The translations under genes and the position numbers were made by a program. From the NCBI GenBank assembly GCA_964415045.1, contig CAYPZL010000275.1, positions 1 to 5,687 on the forward strand: a stretch of 5,687 nt of DNA, given 5' to 3'. Positions 1 through 5,641 of the stretch are shown here, piece by piece. The notes beneath the pieces are model-generated. The model searched no databases and was not told where the DNA came from. It saw only the letters and a program-made list of their open reading frames with translations. Each line of letters opens with the position of its first letter. Within the stretch, counting starts at the first letter, position 1. This DNA is from CAYPZL01 sp964415045 (GTDB lineage: Bacteria > Planctomycetota > Phycisphaerae > Sedimentisphaerales > Anaerobacaceae).

Positions 1-2
1 TC

Positions 3-104
3 GACAAATTCCCGCCCCCCAAAGGCAAAGAAATCACGCTTGTACAGGGACTAGTAGATGTGCCAGGCACAGGCTGGAAGGCTATCTTTACTCCGACCGC
101 CTGA
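3..104 (+). CDS. C-terminal end of an unidentified protein (5' end outside window)
   Basis: One frame entering from the left edge stays open for 33 codons and stops at TGA 102-104. The tail reads as an ordinary soluble protein end, with a Pro-rich FPPPKGKE segment, then ITLVQGLVDVPGTGW and a final KAIFTPTA. The stop lies only 10 bases from the stop of the minus-strand gene that follows, so the two genes would converge tightly. The other two forward frames are less convincing: one stops at once, the other reads on into the opposite gene. I do not recognise the family, and 33 residues are too few to assign a function. Whether this is a real gene end rests on composition and on the neat convergent layout. 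Confidence 0.45.
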   Translation, partial: DKFPPPKGKEITLVQGLVDVPGTGWKAIFTPTA

Positions 105-114
105 TCTCTTTCGA

Positions 115-529
115 TCAATTCTCCACGACAACCGGGATATCTTCTTTGACGGTATCCTCAGCGTGGCTTTGCATCGACTCAGATTGCTCTAGCAACAGTT
201 TCTTCCCAAACGGAGAATCGACGGGGATGAAACCGCCCTCGTTTTTGCAGACAGGACAAATGGCCTTACGGGGACTCAGAAACCTATAGAGGGTATAACA
301 AAGCGCCACGAACCATATGGGCCCGGCCCAATGAAGGCTACCGACAAATCCATACATTGTAAGGAGCGTGAGGAGCTCGTTGGGGTTCCCCACAACAGCC
401 AAGCCATTTACTACCATCAGGAGTATCGGGAGAATCCATAACGCATATTTCGGTCGATAGCCGCCCTTTGCATTTCTTCCTGGGCTTGACCTCCGATCCG
501 CATTTGCTGCAAAGCATTCGCTTTTTCAC
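115..529 (-). CDS. Small membrane protein with two CxxC pairs, apparent frameshift
   Basis: The best reading is a 137-residue protein starting at GTG 529-527, with GGAGG at 537-541 on the minus strand, 7 bases upstream. The first 23 codons (529-461) include CSKC (residues 7-10) and a basic KPRKKCKGR stretch. Skipping one base near 460 moves to the frame ending at TGA 117-115. That frame then gives YRPKYALW, a hydrophobic helix (about 28-47), a second membrane segment (about 66-84) and CPVC (91-94), followed by an acidic tail. With two membrane helices both CxxC pairs would face the same side and could share one zinc ion; this is inference. Without the shift, the only ATG in the second frame is at 417, inside the first helix and lacking the N-terminal Cys pair. 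So either the gene is broken, the read has an indel in AAAGGGCGGC, or the product starts at 417 (100 aa). Function unknown. Confidence 0.55.
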
Positions 530-971
530 TGCAATTCCTCCAGGCAATCCGTGCGTTCTGTTTGCTTTGTTGGGAGTCCGCTCAGCTCGTGTTTCCCTTC
601 CGCAATGCTTCCATTCGTTTTGTCTATCGGTAGGAAGACGGGGCCGCATAAGAAAAAGAGTGAAGAGAATCGGCACCCCATGCATACTGAGCCCCCTAAA
701 GAAGTGAGACATCGTAAAGGGTGATCGTTCGAATGGGGTGCCTGCGGCGGGCTGGAACTAGCACGACGGCTGGGAGCTGTTTACATTCGATAACGACAAG
801 CTCAAGGGCGGTTGCGTTTTGCTCAACGACCCGACTGCCAGGTTCCGCCGCCGGCGCACGAGCTAATCAATGAAGGTAACGCTCGATTGTAGTTGGGATG
901 TGGCGGCGTGCGGCGGTCGCTCGCTTTGCAAGTGCGGCCGGAAGAAAGGACCAAGAAGGACCGCAGAAAAG
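530..971. other. Gene-poor stretch between the membrane-protein gene and the ATPase gene
   Basis: About 440 bases with no convincing gene. Short open frames on both strands lack family-like sequence or a ribosome site. It should hold the promoter of the minus-strand gene starting at 529, but no good -35/-10 pair was recognised on that strand. A 7-base direct repeat, AAGGACC, occurs twice near 947-963. The one item of interest is a short coding-looking stretch at 771-866, listed separately. Confidence 0.5.
771..866 (+). pseudogene. Possible gene remnant, 31 codons
   Basis: This frame runs from TGG at 771 to TAA at 864-866. It reads WELFTFDNDKLKGG, then CVLLNDPTARFRRRRTS. The mix of aromatic, acidic and hydrophobic residues looks more protein-like than the other frames here. 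It has no start codon, and an in-frame TAG at 759-761 sits four codons upstream, with GWN before it and HDG after it. That pattern would fit the decayed end of a gene. I do not recognise the family, and chance cannot be excluded. Confidence 0.18.
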
Positions 972-1008
972 GGTTGCAAAATAGAAGTGGCACTGCTAAT
1001 TTACAACC
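972..1008 (+). promoter_or_regulatory. 37-bp palindrome with embedded promoter, abutting the ATPase start codon
   Basis: The left end GGTTGCAAAAT and right end ATTTACAACC form the outer arms. Over the full 37 bp, 15 of 18 symmetric pairs match around a central G at 990; the mismatches are 977/1003, 981/999 and 985/995. Inside lie TTGCAA (974-979), a 17-base spacer and TAATTT (997-1002) preceded by TGC, which resembles an extended -10. Transcription would then start about 1008-1010, at the ATG at 1009. No Shine-Dalgarno sequence is present. I infer an operator overlapping a promoter, probably autoregulatory and giving a leaderless or near-leaderless mRNA. An RNA hairpin is the alternative if transcription starts further upstream. 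Confidence 0.5.
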
Positions 1009-2184
1009 ATGATACGTCGATTCGCCCAGACACTCGTTGAGACGTTGGCCGAACAGTTTCCGGCTGTCATGATTCTCGGACCACGCCAGTGCGGTAAGAC
1101 AACGCTGGCACGGCACTTCCTGCAGGGCAACTACTTCGATCTCGAGAGGCCCTCGGATTACCAGGTTTTTGCCGGGGATATTGAACTGGCCCTCGGCCGC
1201 CTCAACGAACCGTTGATCCTGGACGAAGCCCAGACGGTTCCCCAGCTCTTCTCGGTCCTGCGATCCGTCATCGACCAGAAGAGAGCCCGTAGCGGCAGGT
1301 TCTACCTCCTCGGTTCCGTGAGTCCTGCCTTGGTACGCCAAGTATCCGAAAGCCTGGCGGGACGCATCGCAATCGTAGAGCTAACCCCCTTTCTTCATAT
1401 GGAAGTGGCCGGTGAGGATTTGGATTTGAACGCATACTGGCTGCGAGGGGGATATCCCGACGCGTGCAGGGAGGCGAACGAAGAGAGACGCGTGCGATGG
1501 CATGAACAATACGTCCAAACACTGGTCGAGCGGGACTTGGCGAACTATGGTCTCAAGACGTCCCCCTTCGAAATGCGGCGTTTTCTCGGAATGCTGGCTC
1601 ACATACACGGAGGCCTTCTCAACGCTTCCGATTTGGGCCGCTCCCTGGGGGTCACTTATCGCACGGTGAACAATTACCTCGACATCCTGGAAGCCCACTT
1701 TCTGATCCGGCGTCTGCGGCCCTGGTTCACGAATCTCGGCAAACGCCTGGTCAAAGCCCCAAAGATCTACCTGCGAGACAGCGGGCTGCTGCATTACCTG
1801 CTGGGCATTCGCAACGACCGAGACTTGCTCCAGTCCCCCCGTCAGGGGGCCAGTTGGGAGGGCTGCCTCGCCGAGCAAATCATCGCCCTGGAGAAGCTTC
1901 GTCACGTCGGGAGTCAATTCTGGTTCTATCGCACGCATGCCGGCGCCGAGATCGACCTTGTGGTCGAACGAGGCGGGCGGCGTATCGGTTATGAGTTCAA
2001 GTGTGCGTCGTCCGTGGGTCGATCCGACGCCTCCGGGCTGAAAGCCGGGTTGGCCGACGGGGTGATTACCGAGGGCAACGTCGTCTACTTCGGCGCACGC
2101 CGATTTGGCCTGTACGACCGCATCGAGGCCGTTCCGGCGGAAACCCTGCTGCGGGAAGGCTACGCCCCGCTGTACGCCGGCTGA
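1009..2184 (+). CDS. AAA_14 / DUF4143 family ATP-binding protein
   Basis: A 391-residue protein, full length for this family. The N-terminal P-loop ATPase shows Walker A GPRQCGKTT (24-32), Walker B LILDEAQ (69-75), a sensor-like LLGSVSP (100-106) and SLAGRI (115-120). RGGYPDA (146-152) leads into the C-terminal DUF4143 region, with a helix-turn-helix-like part near 203-240. Near the end are WEGCLAEQII (283-292), FYRTHAGAEIDLVVE (306-320) and YEFKCA (328-333). D316 and E329-x-K331 match the spacing of a PD-(D/E)xK nuclease-like core. The family is widespread and often patchily distributed in bacteria and archaea; its cellular role is not settled, so no function is claimed beyond ATP binding. 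The ATG at 1009 is chosen because the family-typical N-terminus starts there and a palindrome ends at the base before it. The gene stands alone, 260 bases before gap, which has its own promoter. Confidence 0.93.
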   Translation: MIRRFAQTLVETLAEQFPAVMILGPRQCGKTTLARHFLQGNYFDLERPSDYQVFAGDIELALGRLNEPLILDEAQTVPQLFSVLRSVIDQKRARSGRFYLLGSVSPALVRQVSESLAGRIAIVELTPFLHMEVAGEDLDLNAYWLRGGYPDACREANEERRVRWHEQYVQTLVERDLANYGLKTSPFEMRRFLGMLAHIHGGLLNASDLGRSLGVTYRTVNNYLDILEAHFLIRRLRPWFTNLGKRLVKAPKIYLRDSGLLHYLLGIRNDRDLLQSPRQGASWEGCLAEQIIALEKLRHVGSQFWFYRTHAGAEIDLVVERGGRRIGYEFKCASSVGRSDASGLKAGLADGVITEGNVVYFGARRFGLYDRIEAVPAETLLREGYAPLYAG

Positions 2185-2323
2185 GGCCCGGACGACGGTA
2201 AAACGAGGCCAAAGCACACCGTTAGCTCCCTGGCGGCCCCAAACGGCGGGGGAATCGCGATTGCCGAGCCCCCTCGAAGACCGCACGGGTGGTACGACCG
2301 GTTCGTAATCGGTGATATCCTTC
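2185..2323. other. Intergenic stretch between the ATPase gene and the gap promoter
   Basis: No gene seen. It holds a 10-bp perfect palindrome AATCGCGATT (2253-2262) flanked by GGGGG (2248-2252) and CCCCC (2269-2273). These could pair as a G/C hairpin ending the ATPase transcript, but there is no T tract. A second small palindrome at 2293-2307 is listed separately. Confidence 0.4.
2293..2307. promoter_or_regulatory. Small palindrome upstream of the gap promoter
   Basis: TACGA (2293-2297) and TCGTA (2303-2307) are exact inverted repeats around CCGGT. The centre is 24 bases before the -35 box of the gap promoter, a position where activators often bind. With 5-bp arms in GC-rich DNA, chance is a serious alternative. 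Confidence 0.2.
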
Positions 2324-2352
2324 TTGACAGCCGTCCGGCTTCTCCCTAAAGT
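2324..2352 (+). promoter_or_regulatory. Sigma70-type promoter for gap
   Basis: A perfect -35 TTGACA (2324-2329) is followed by a 17-base spacer and a -10 TAAAGT (2347-2352, four of six consensus bases). Transcription should start near 2359, giving a leader of about 86 bases before the gap ATG. A small leader hairpin is possible, with TGCCG (2386-2390) pairing CGGCA (2397-2401). Confidence 0.7.
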
Positions 2353-2430
2353 AGCTTCTTCGTTTCCCTGCGAGACGTGGGGAGGTGCCGTACGGTCGGC
2401 AGAAAATGTATCGATGGTACTCGAATATAA

Positions 2431-2436
2431 AAGGAG
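2431..2436 (+). promoter_or_regulatory. Ribosome binding site that fixes the gap start
   Basis: AAGGAG lies 8 bases before ATG 2445. It decides against the in-frame ATGs at 2385 and 2406, which would add 20 or 13 residues (for example MYRWYSNIKGEKP) not expected in GAPDH and which lack a comparable site at the right distance. Confidence 0.85.
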
Positions 2437-2444
2437 AGAAACCA

Positions 2445-3458
2445 ATGGCAACAAAAGTCGCAATCAACGGCTTCGGCCGAATCGGTAGAGCGGTCGCACG
2501 CATCATCATCCAACGACAAGGGGATCTGGAACTGGTCGCCATCAACGACCTGGCCGACGCCAAGGCGCTGGCCCACCTGTTCAAATACGACACCGTCATG
2601 GGCAAGTGGGACGGGACCGTCGAGGTCAACGGCGACGAGCTGGTCATCAACGGCAAGCCGATCAAGGTGCTGGCCGTGCGGAACCCGGCGGAGCTGCCCT
2701 GGGGCGATATGGGCGTGTCCATCGCCGTGGAGTCCACCGGCATCTTCCGCACCAAGGAATCGCCCAAGGGCGGCTATGGCGACCACCTCAAGGCGGGCGC
2801 CAAGAACGTCGTTTTGACCGTGCCGGCCAAGGACGACATCGACGCCACCGTCGTGCTCGGCGTCAACGACGAGATCATGACCGCCGAGACTCAGTGCATC
2901 TCCAACGCCTCCTGTACCACCAACTGCCTGGCCCCGCTGACCAAGGCGCTCAACGACGCCTTCGGGGTCGAGAAGGGCCTGATGGTGACCGTGCACGGGT
3001 ACACCAACGATCAGAACGTCTGCGACCAGATCCACAGCGACATGCGTCGCGCCCGCGCCGCAGCGATGAACATCATCCCGACGACGACCGGCGCCGCCAA
3101 GGCGGTCGGTAAGGTCATCCCCGAGCTCAACGGCAAGCTCGACGGCTACGCCCTGCGCGTGCCCGTCATCACCGGCAGCGCCGTCGACCTGGTCGCCGAC
3201 CTGAAGAAGGAAGTGACCAGGGACGAGGTCAACGCCGCGATCAAGGCCGCCGCCGACGGCGCCCTCAAGGGAATCCTGCAATACTGTGACGAGCCCATCG
3301 TCAGCAGCGACATCATCGGGAATCCTTCTTCGAGCATCTTCGACAGTCTCTGCACCATGGTCATGGGCAAGACGGTCAAGGTCGTGAGCTGGTACGACAA
3401 CGAGTGGGGCTACTCGAACCGCACGGTCGATATCATGGAAAAGCTCGCCAAGATGTAG
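2445..3458 (+). CDS. gap: Glyceraldehyde-3-phosphate dehydrogenase, type I
   Basis: Catalyses the reversible NAD-dependent conversion of glyceraldehyde 3-phosphate and phosphate to 1,3-bisphosphoglycerate in the cytosol, supplying the next gene's enzyme. The protein has 337 residues, the usual length. The N-terminal Rossmann motif is INGFGRIGR (7-15). INDLAD (33-38) carries an Asp after the second strand, as in NAD-preferring glycolytic enzymes. ESTGIF (96-101) follows. The catalytic Cys is C157 in SNASCTTNCLAP, and the partner His is H184 in VHGYTNDQ; the Gly after it replaces the more usual Ser or Ala. MNIIPTTTGAAKAV (208-221), RVPVITGS (238-245) and the cofactor-contacting WYDNEWGYSNR (316-326) are intact. 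It is the first gene of the gap-pgk-rpe cluster, with its own promoter and a strong intrinsic terminator 9 bases after the stop, so much of its mRNA is probably monocistronic. Confidence 0.98.
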   Translation: MATKVAINGFGRIGRAVARIIIQRQGDLELVAINDLADAKALAHLFKYDTVMGKWDGTVEVNGDELVINGKPIKVLAVRNPAELPWGDMGVSIAVESTGIFRTKESPKGGYGDHLKAGAKNVVLTVPAKDDIDATVVLGVNDEIMTAETQCISNASCTTNCLAPLTKALNDAFGVEKGLMVTVHGYTNDQNVCDQIHSDMRRARAAAMNIIPTTTGAAKAVGKVIPELNGKLDGYALRVPVITGSAVDLVADLKKEVTRDEVNAAIKAAADGALKGILQYCDEPIVSSDIIGNPSSSIFDSLCTMVMGKTVKVVSWYDNEWGYSNRTVDIMEKLAKM

Positions 3459-3467
3459 CAAACACTT

Positions 3468-3506
3468 CGGCGTCCGCGCCGCTTCGGCGGCACGGACGCC
3501 GTTTTT
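3468..3506 (+). terminator. Strong intrinsic terminator between gap and pgk
   Basis: CGGCGTCCG (3468-3476) pairs exactly with CGGACGCCG (3493-3501). GCCGC (3478-3482) pairs with GCGGC (3487-3491) under a TTCG loop, leaving one C/A mismatch at 3477/3492. Five T residues (3502-3506) follow directly. It starts 9 bases after the gap stop and ends 12 bases before the pgk ATG, so it must either end most gap transcripts or act as an attenuator that sets pgk expression. Confidence 0.9.
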
Positions 3507-3518
3507 ATGGATTGAATT

Positions 3519-4757
3519 ATGGCTAAGAAAACAGTCGCAGATATTGACGTCAAAGGCAAGAAGGTCCTGATGCGGTGCGATTTCAACGTGCCGCTGGACG
3601 ACGATTGCAACATCACCAGCGACGCGCGGATCGTCAAGGCATTACCGACGATCAAGAGCATCCTCGACCGCGGCGGCCGGTTGATCCTGATGAGCCACCT
3701 GGGCCGGCCGAAAGGGCAGAAAGACGAGAAACTCTCGTTGCGGCCGGTGGCCAAACGCCTGTCCGAGCTGCTGGGCAAAGAGGTCGCCTTCGCCGAAGAT
3801 TGCATCGGTCCGGACCCCAAGGCCAAGGCGGCGGCCCTCAGGGACGGCGACTGCCTGCTGCTGGAGAATCTTCGTTTTCACAAGGCTGAGACGATCAAGG
3901 ACAAGGCGGCTAAGGAGGACGCCCAGCTTCGCGAGGCCAAGGACAACTTCGCTCGCGAGCTGGCGGACCTGGCGGACATCTACGTCGACGACGCCTTCGG
4001 CACGGCCCACCGCGACAACGCCTCCATGTACACCGTTCCGGTCGTCATGGAAGGCAAGCCCCGCGTTATCGGGTTTCTCATCGAGAAAGAGCTTGAATTC
4101 CTCGGTGAGACGCTCAAAGATCCGCAGAGACCCTTCGTCGCCATTCTGGGCGGGGCCAAGGTCTCCGACAAGATCGGCGTGATCGAGAACCTCATCGGCA
4201 AGGTCGACCGCATCATCATCGGCGGCGCCATGGCCTATACATTTCTCAAGGCCCGGGGCAAGAGCGTCGGCGACAGCCTCTGCGAGGACGACTTCATGGA
4301 AAAGGCCCTGGAGCTGCTCGACCAGGCGGCCGAGGCCAACTGCAACGTCGTTCTGCCTGCCGACCACGCCGTGGTGCGTAAGCTGGAGGCCGGCAGCGAG
4401 CATCGGATCGCCGTCGGCGACATCGATCCGGGCTGGCAGGCGGTGGATATCGGCCCCATGGCGGCCAAGAAATACGCCGAGAAGATCGCCGGCGCCAAGA
4501 CCATCGTCTGGAACGGGCCGATGGGCGTCTTCGAGATACCGCCTTTCGACGAGGGGACCAAGGCCGTGGCCAGGGCTGTAGCCGACGCCACCGACCAGGG
4601 CGCCAAGAGCATTATCGGCGGCGGCGACAGCGCCAGCGCCCTCCAGAAGCTCGGACTGGAAGATCGCGTCAGCCACATCTCGACCGGCGGCGGCGCCTCG
4701 CTGGAGTTCCTCGAGGGCAAGACGTTCGTCTGTCTGGAAGTGCTCGACGAGAAGTAA
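3519..4757 (+). CDS. pgk: Phosphoglycerate kinase
   Basis: Transfers the acyl phosphate of 1,3-bisphosphoglycerate to ADP, the ATP-yielding step directly after GAPDH; cytosolic. The protein has 412 residues, slightly above the common 390-400. N-domain substrate-binding motifs are present: RCDFNVPL (19-26), SHLGRP (59-64), LRFH (118-121) and DDAFGTAHR (157-165). C-domain nucleotide motifs are GGAKVSDKI (211-219), WNGPMGVFE (331-339), GGGDS (367-371) and STGGGASLE (388-396). Some extra length sits at about 126-145, a charged helix just before ADIYVDDAFGTAHR. The C-terminus (GKTFVCLEVLDEK) departs from the usual LPG ending. ATG 3519 is chosen from the family-typical MAKKTVADIDVKGKKVL start; no Shine-Dalgarno sequence precedes it, and only 12 bases separate it from the terminator T tract. 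The ATG at 3507 runs into a stop after two codons. Confidence 0.98.
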   Translation: MAKKTVADIDVKGKKVLMRCDFNVPLDDDCNITSDARIVKALPTIKSILDRGGRLILMSHLGRPKGQKDEKLSLRPVAKRLSELLGKEVAFAEDCIGPDPKAKAAALRDGDCLLLENLRFHKAETIKDKAAKEDAQLREAKDNFARELADLADIYVDDAFGTAHRDNASMYTVPVVMEGKPRVIGFLIEKELEFLGETLKDPQRPFVAILGGAKVSDKIGVIENLIGKVDRIIIGGAMAYTFLKARGKSVGDSLCEDDFMEKALELLDQAAEANCNVVLPADHAVVRKLEAGSEHRIAVGDIDPGWQAVDIGPMAAKKYAEKIAGAKTIVWNGPMGVFEIPPFDEGTKAVARAVADATDQGAKSIIGGGDSASALQKLGLEDRVSHISTGGGASLEFLEGKTFVCLEVLDEK

Positions 4758-4783
4758 CAGCGACACAAGGAACCGTATTCGTG

Positions 4784-4826
4784 GCAGGCGCAGCCGGAGG
4801 GGTACAACAATCTCCGCTGCGCCTGC
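4784..4826 (+). repeat. Long hairpin between pgk and rpe, without T tract
   Basis: The left arm GCAGGCGCAGCCGGAG (4784-4799) pairs with CTCCGCTGCGCCTGC (4812-4826) over 15 base pairs, with a single bulged C in the left arm and a 12-base loop (4800-4811). No run of T follows, so it is not a standard intrinsic terminator. It could protect an upstream mRNA 3' end, mark a processing site, help Rho-dependent termination, or be one copy of a dispersed palindromic repeat. Confidence 0.6.
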
Positions 4827-4867
4827 GACGCCGACCGAGGCCGCCCGATCCAACCGGCGGCTGCGAT

Positions 4868-4876
4868 GAGGGGTGG
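4868..4876 (+). promoter_or_regulatory. Ribosome binding site favouring the later rpe start
   Basis: The purine-rich run GAGGGGTGG ends 7 bases before ATG 4884. The earlier in-frame ATG at 4866 overlaps this run and is preceded only by a weak GGCGG. The later start also gives the length expected for the family. Confidence 0.5.
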
Positions 4877-4883
4877 AAAACCG

Positions 4884-5549
4884 ATGCGATTGCCCAAAGC
4901 GGGAACCATTGAAGTGGCGCCTTCGATTCTGAGCGCCGATTTTGCCCGATTGGCCGACGAGATCGCGGTGATCGAGTCGGCCGGCGTCAAGATGGTCCAT
5001 CTGGACGTCATGGACGGGCATTTCGTCCCGAACATCACGATCGGCCCGCCCGTGATCGCCAAACTGCGGCAGCACAGCAGCCTCGCGTTCGACAGCCATC
5101 TGATGATCAGCGAGCCGGGCAAGTATATCGAGGCCTTCGCCAGGGCGGGCGTCGACAATATCACGTTTCATATCGAAGTGGCCGACGAGCCCGAGAAAAT
5201 GATCGAGCGGATACGCGACCTCGGCTGCACCGCCGGTATCACGCTGAATCCCGATACCCCGGTCGAAGCGATAGAAAAGGCCGCGCCGCTGTGCGATATG
5301 GTCCTGGTGATGACGGTCCATCCCGGATTCGGGGGCCAGGAATTCCTGCAGGACGCGGCCCGGAAGGTGATCGCGGTGCGGGATATCGTCGGCCCGGACG
5401 TCCGCGTGGAGGTGGACGGCGGAATCGACCCGGAAACCACCGGCATCGTGGTTTCCTACGGGGCCGATACCCTGGTGGCCGGAAATGCGATTTTCGGGCA
5501 GCCCGACCGGATCGCCGCCATCGAGGCCATCCGTCGGGCCTGCAACTGA
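4884..5549 (+). CDS. rpe: Ribulose-phosphate 3-epimerase
   Basis: Interconverts D-ribulose 5-phosphate and D-xylulose 5-phosphate in the pentose phosphate pathway; cytosolic TIM barrel. From ATG 4884 the protein has 221 residues, matching the family; ATG 4866 would add MRGGKP. Motifs in barrel order are APSILSADF (12-20), HLDVMDGHFVPNITIGP (39-55), DSHLM (70-74), TFHIE (94-98), GITLNPDTP (118-126), VMTVHPGFGGQ (142-152), VEVDGGI (175-181) and the phosphate-binding VAGNAIF (198-204). H39, D41, H72 and D178 correspond to the metal ligands of known epimerases, and D41 and D178 double as the acid-base pair. The gene follows pgk by 126 bases containing a large hairpin. Whether it shares the gap/pgk transcript is unclear; no obvious promoter was found in the gap. 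Confidence 0.97.
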   Translation: MRLPKAGTIEVAPSILSADFARLADEIAVIESAGVKMVHLDVMDGHFVPNITIGPPVIAKLRQHSSLAFDSHLMISEPGKYIEAFARAGVDNITFHIEVADEPEKMIERIRDLGCTAGITLNPDTPVEAIEKAAPLCDMVLVMTVHPGFGGQEFLQDAARKVIAVRDIVGPDVRVEVDGGIDPETTGIVVSYGADTLVAGNAIFGQPDRIAAIEAIRRACN

Positions 5550-5550
5550 C

Positions 5551-5576
5551 TTGGCCATGGCCAATTCGGCCTTTTT
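5551..5576 (+). terminator. Probable weak terminator after rpe
   Basis: TTGGCCATGGCCAA (5551-5564) is a perfect 14-bp palindrome directly after the rpe stop. GGCC (5559-5562) can also pair with GGCC (5568-5571) around AATTC, immediately followed by five T residues (5572-5576). The T-adjacent stem is only 4 bp, so termination may be leaky. Confidence 0.45.
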
Positions 5577-5586
5577 CTGGTATAGT
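5558..5586 (+). promoter_or_regulatory. Probable extended -10 promoter for a gene beyond the window
   Basis: TATAGT (5581-5586) is preceded by TGG, giving an extended -10 (TGN before the box). Seventeen bases upstream lies TGGCCA (5558-5563), matching four of six -35 consensus bases and embedded in the rpe terminator hairpin. Transcription would start near 5593 and read out of the window. A second TATAGT at 5627-5632 has no matching -35. Confidence 0.45.
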
Positions 5587-5641
5587 ACGCCGACCCGTGC
5601 TGGCCGATTTCGCGCCGTCGGACCGATATAGTTGTAATCCC

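Noticed and set aside
102..117. Small hairpin TGATC / GATCA whose arms hold the TGA stops of the two converging genes
   Set aside because: A 5-bp AT-containing stem with no T tract on either strand is too weak to call a bidirectional terminator.
468..707. + strand open frame opposite the start of the Cys-pair membrane protein
   Set aside because: It overlaps the well-supported minus-strand ribosome site and start, and its translation has no coherent domain.
733..873. Short + strand open frame of 46 residues starting MGCLRRAG
   Set aside because: Composition is Ser/Thr/Ala/Arg noise, no ribosome site is visible, and it overlaps the more protein-like frame at 771-866.
2385..2444. 20-residue N-terminal extension of GAPDH
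   Set aside because: ATG 2445 has an ideal AAGGAG site and begins the family-typical N-terminus; the extension is leader RNA.
1381..2463. Minus-strand open frame across the ATPase gene and the gap leader
   Set aside because: It overlaps a full-length conserved protein and the gap promoter, and has no family-like features.
2346..3461. Long minus-strand open frame covering gap
   Set aside because: Mirror of GAPDH codon bias. It has no recognisable domain and its translation is dominated by Val, Asp, Gly and His.
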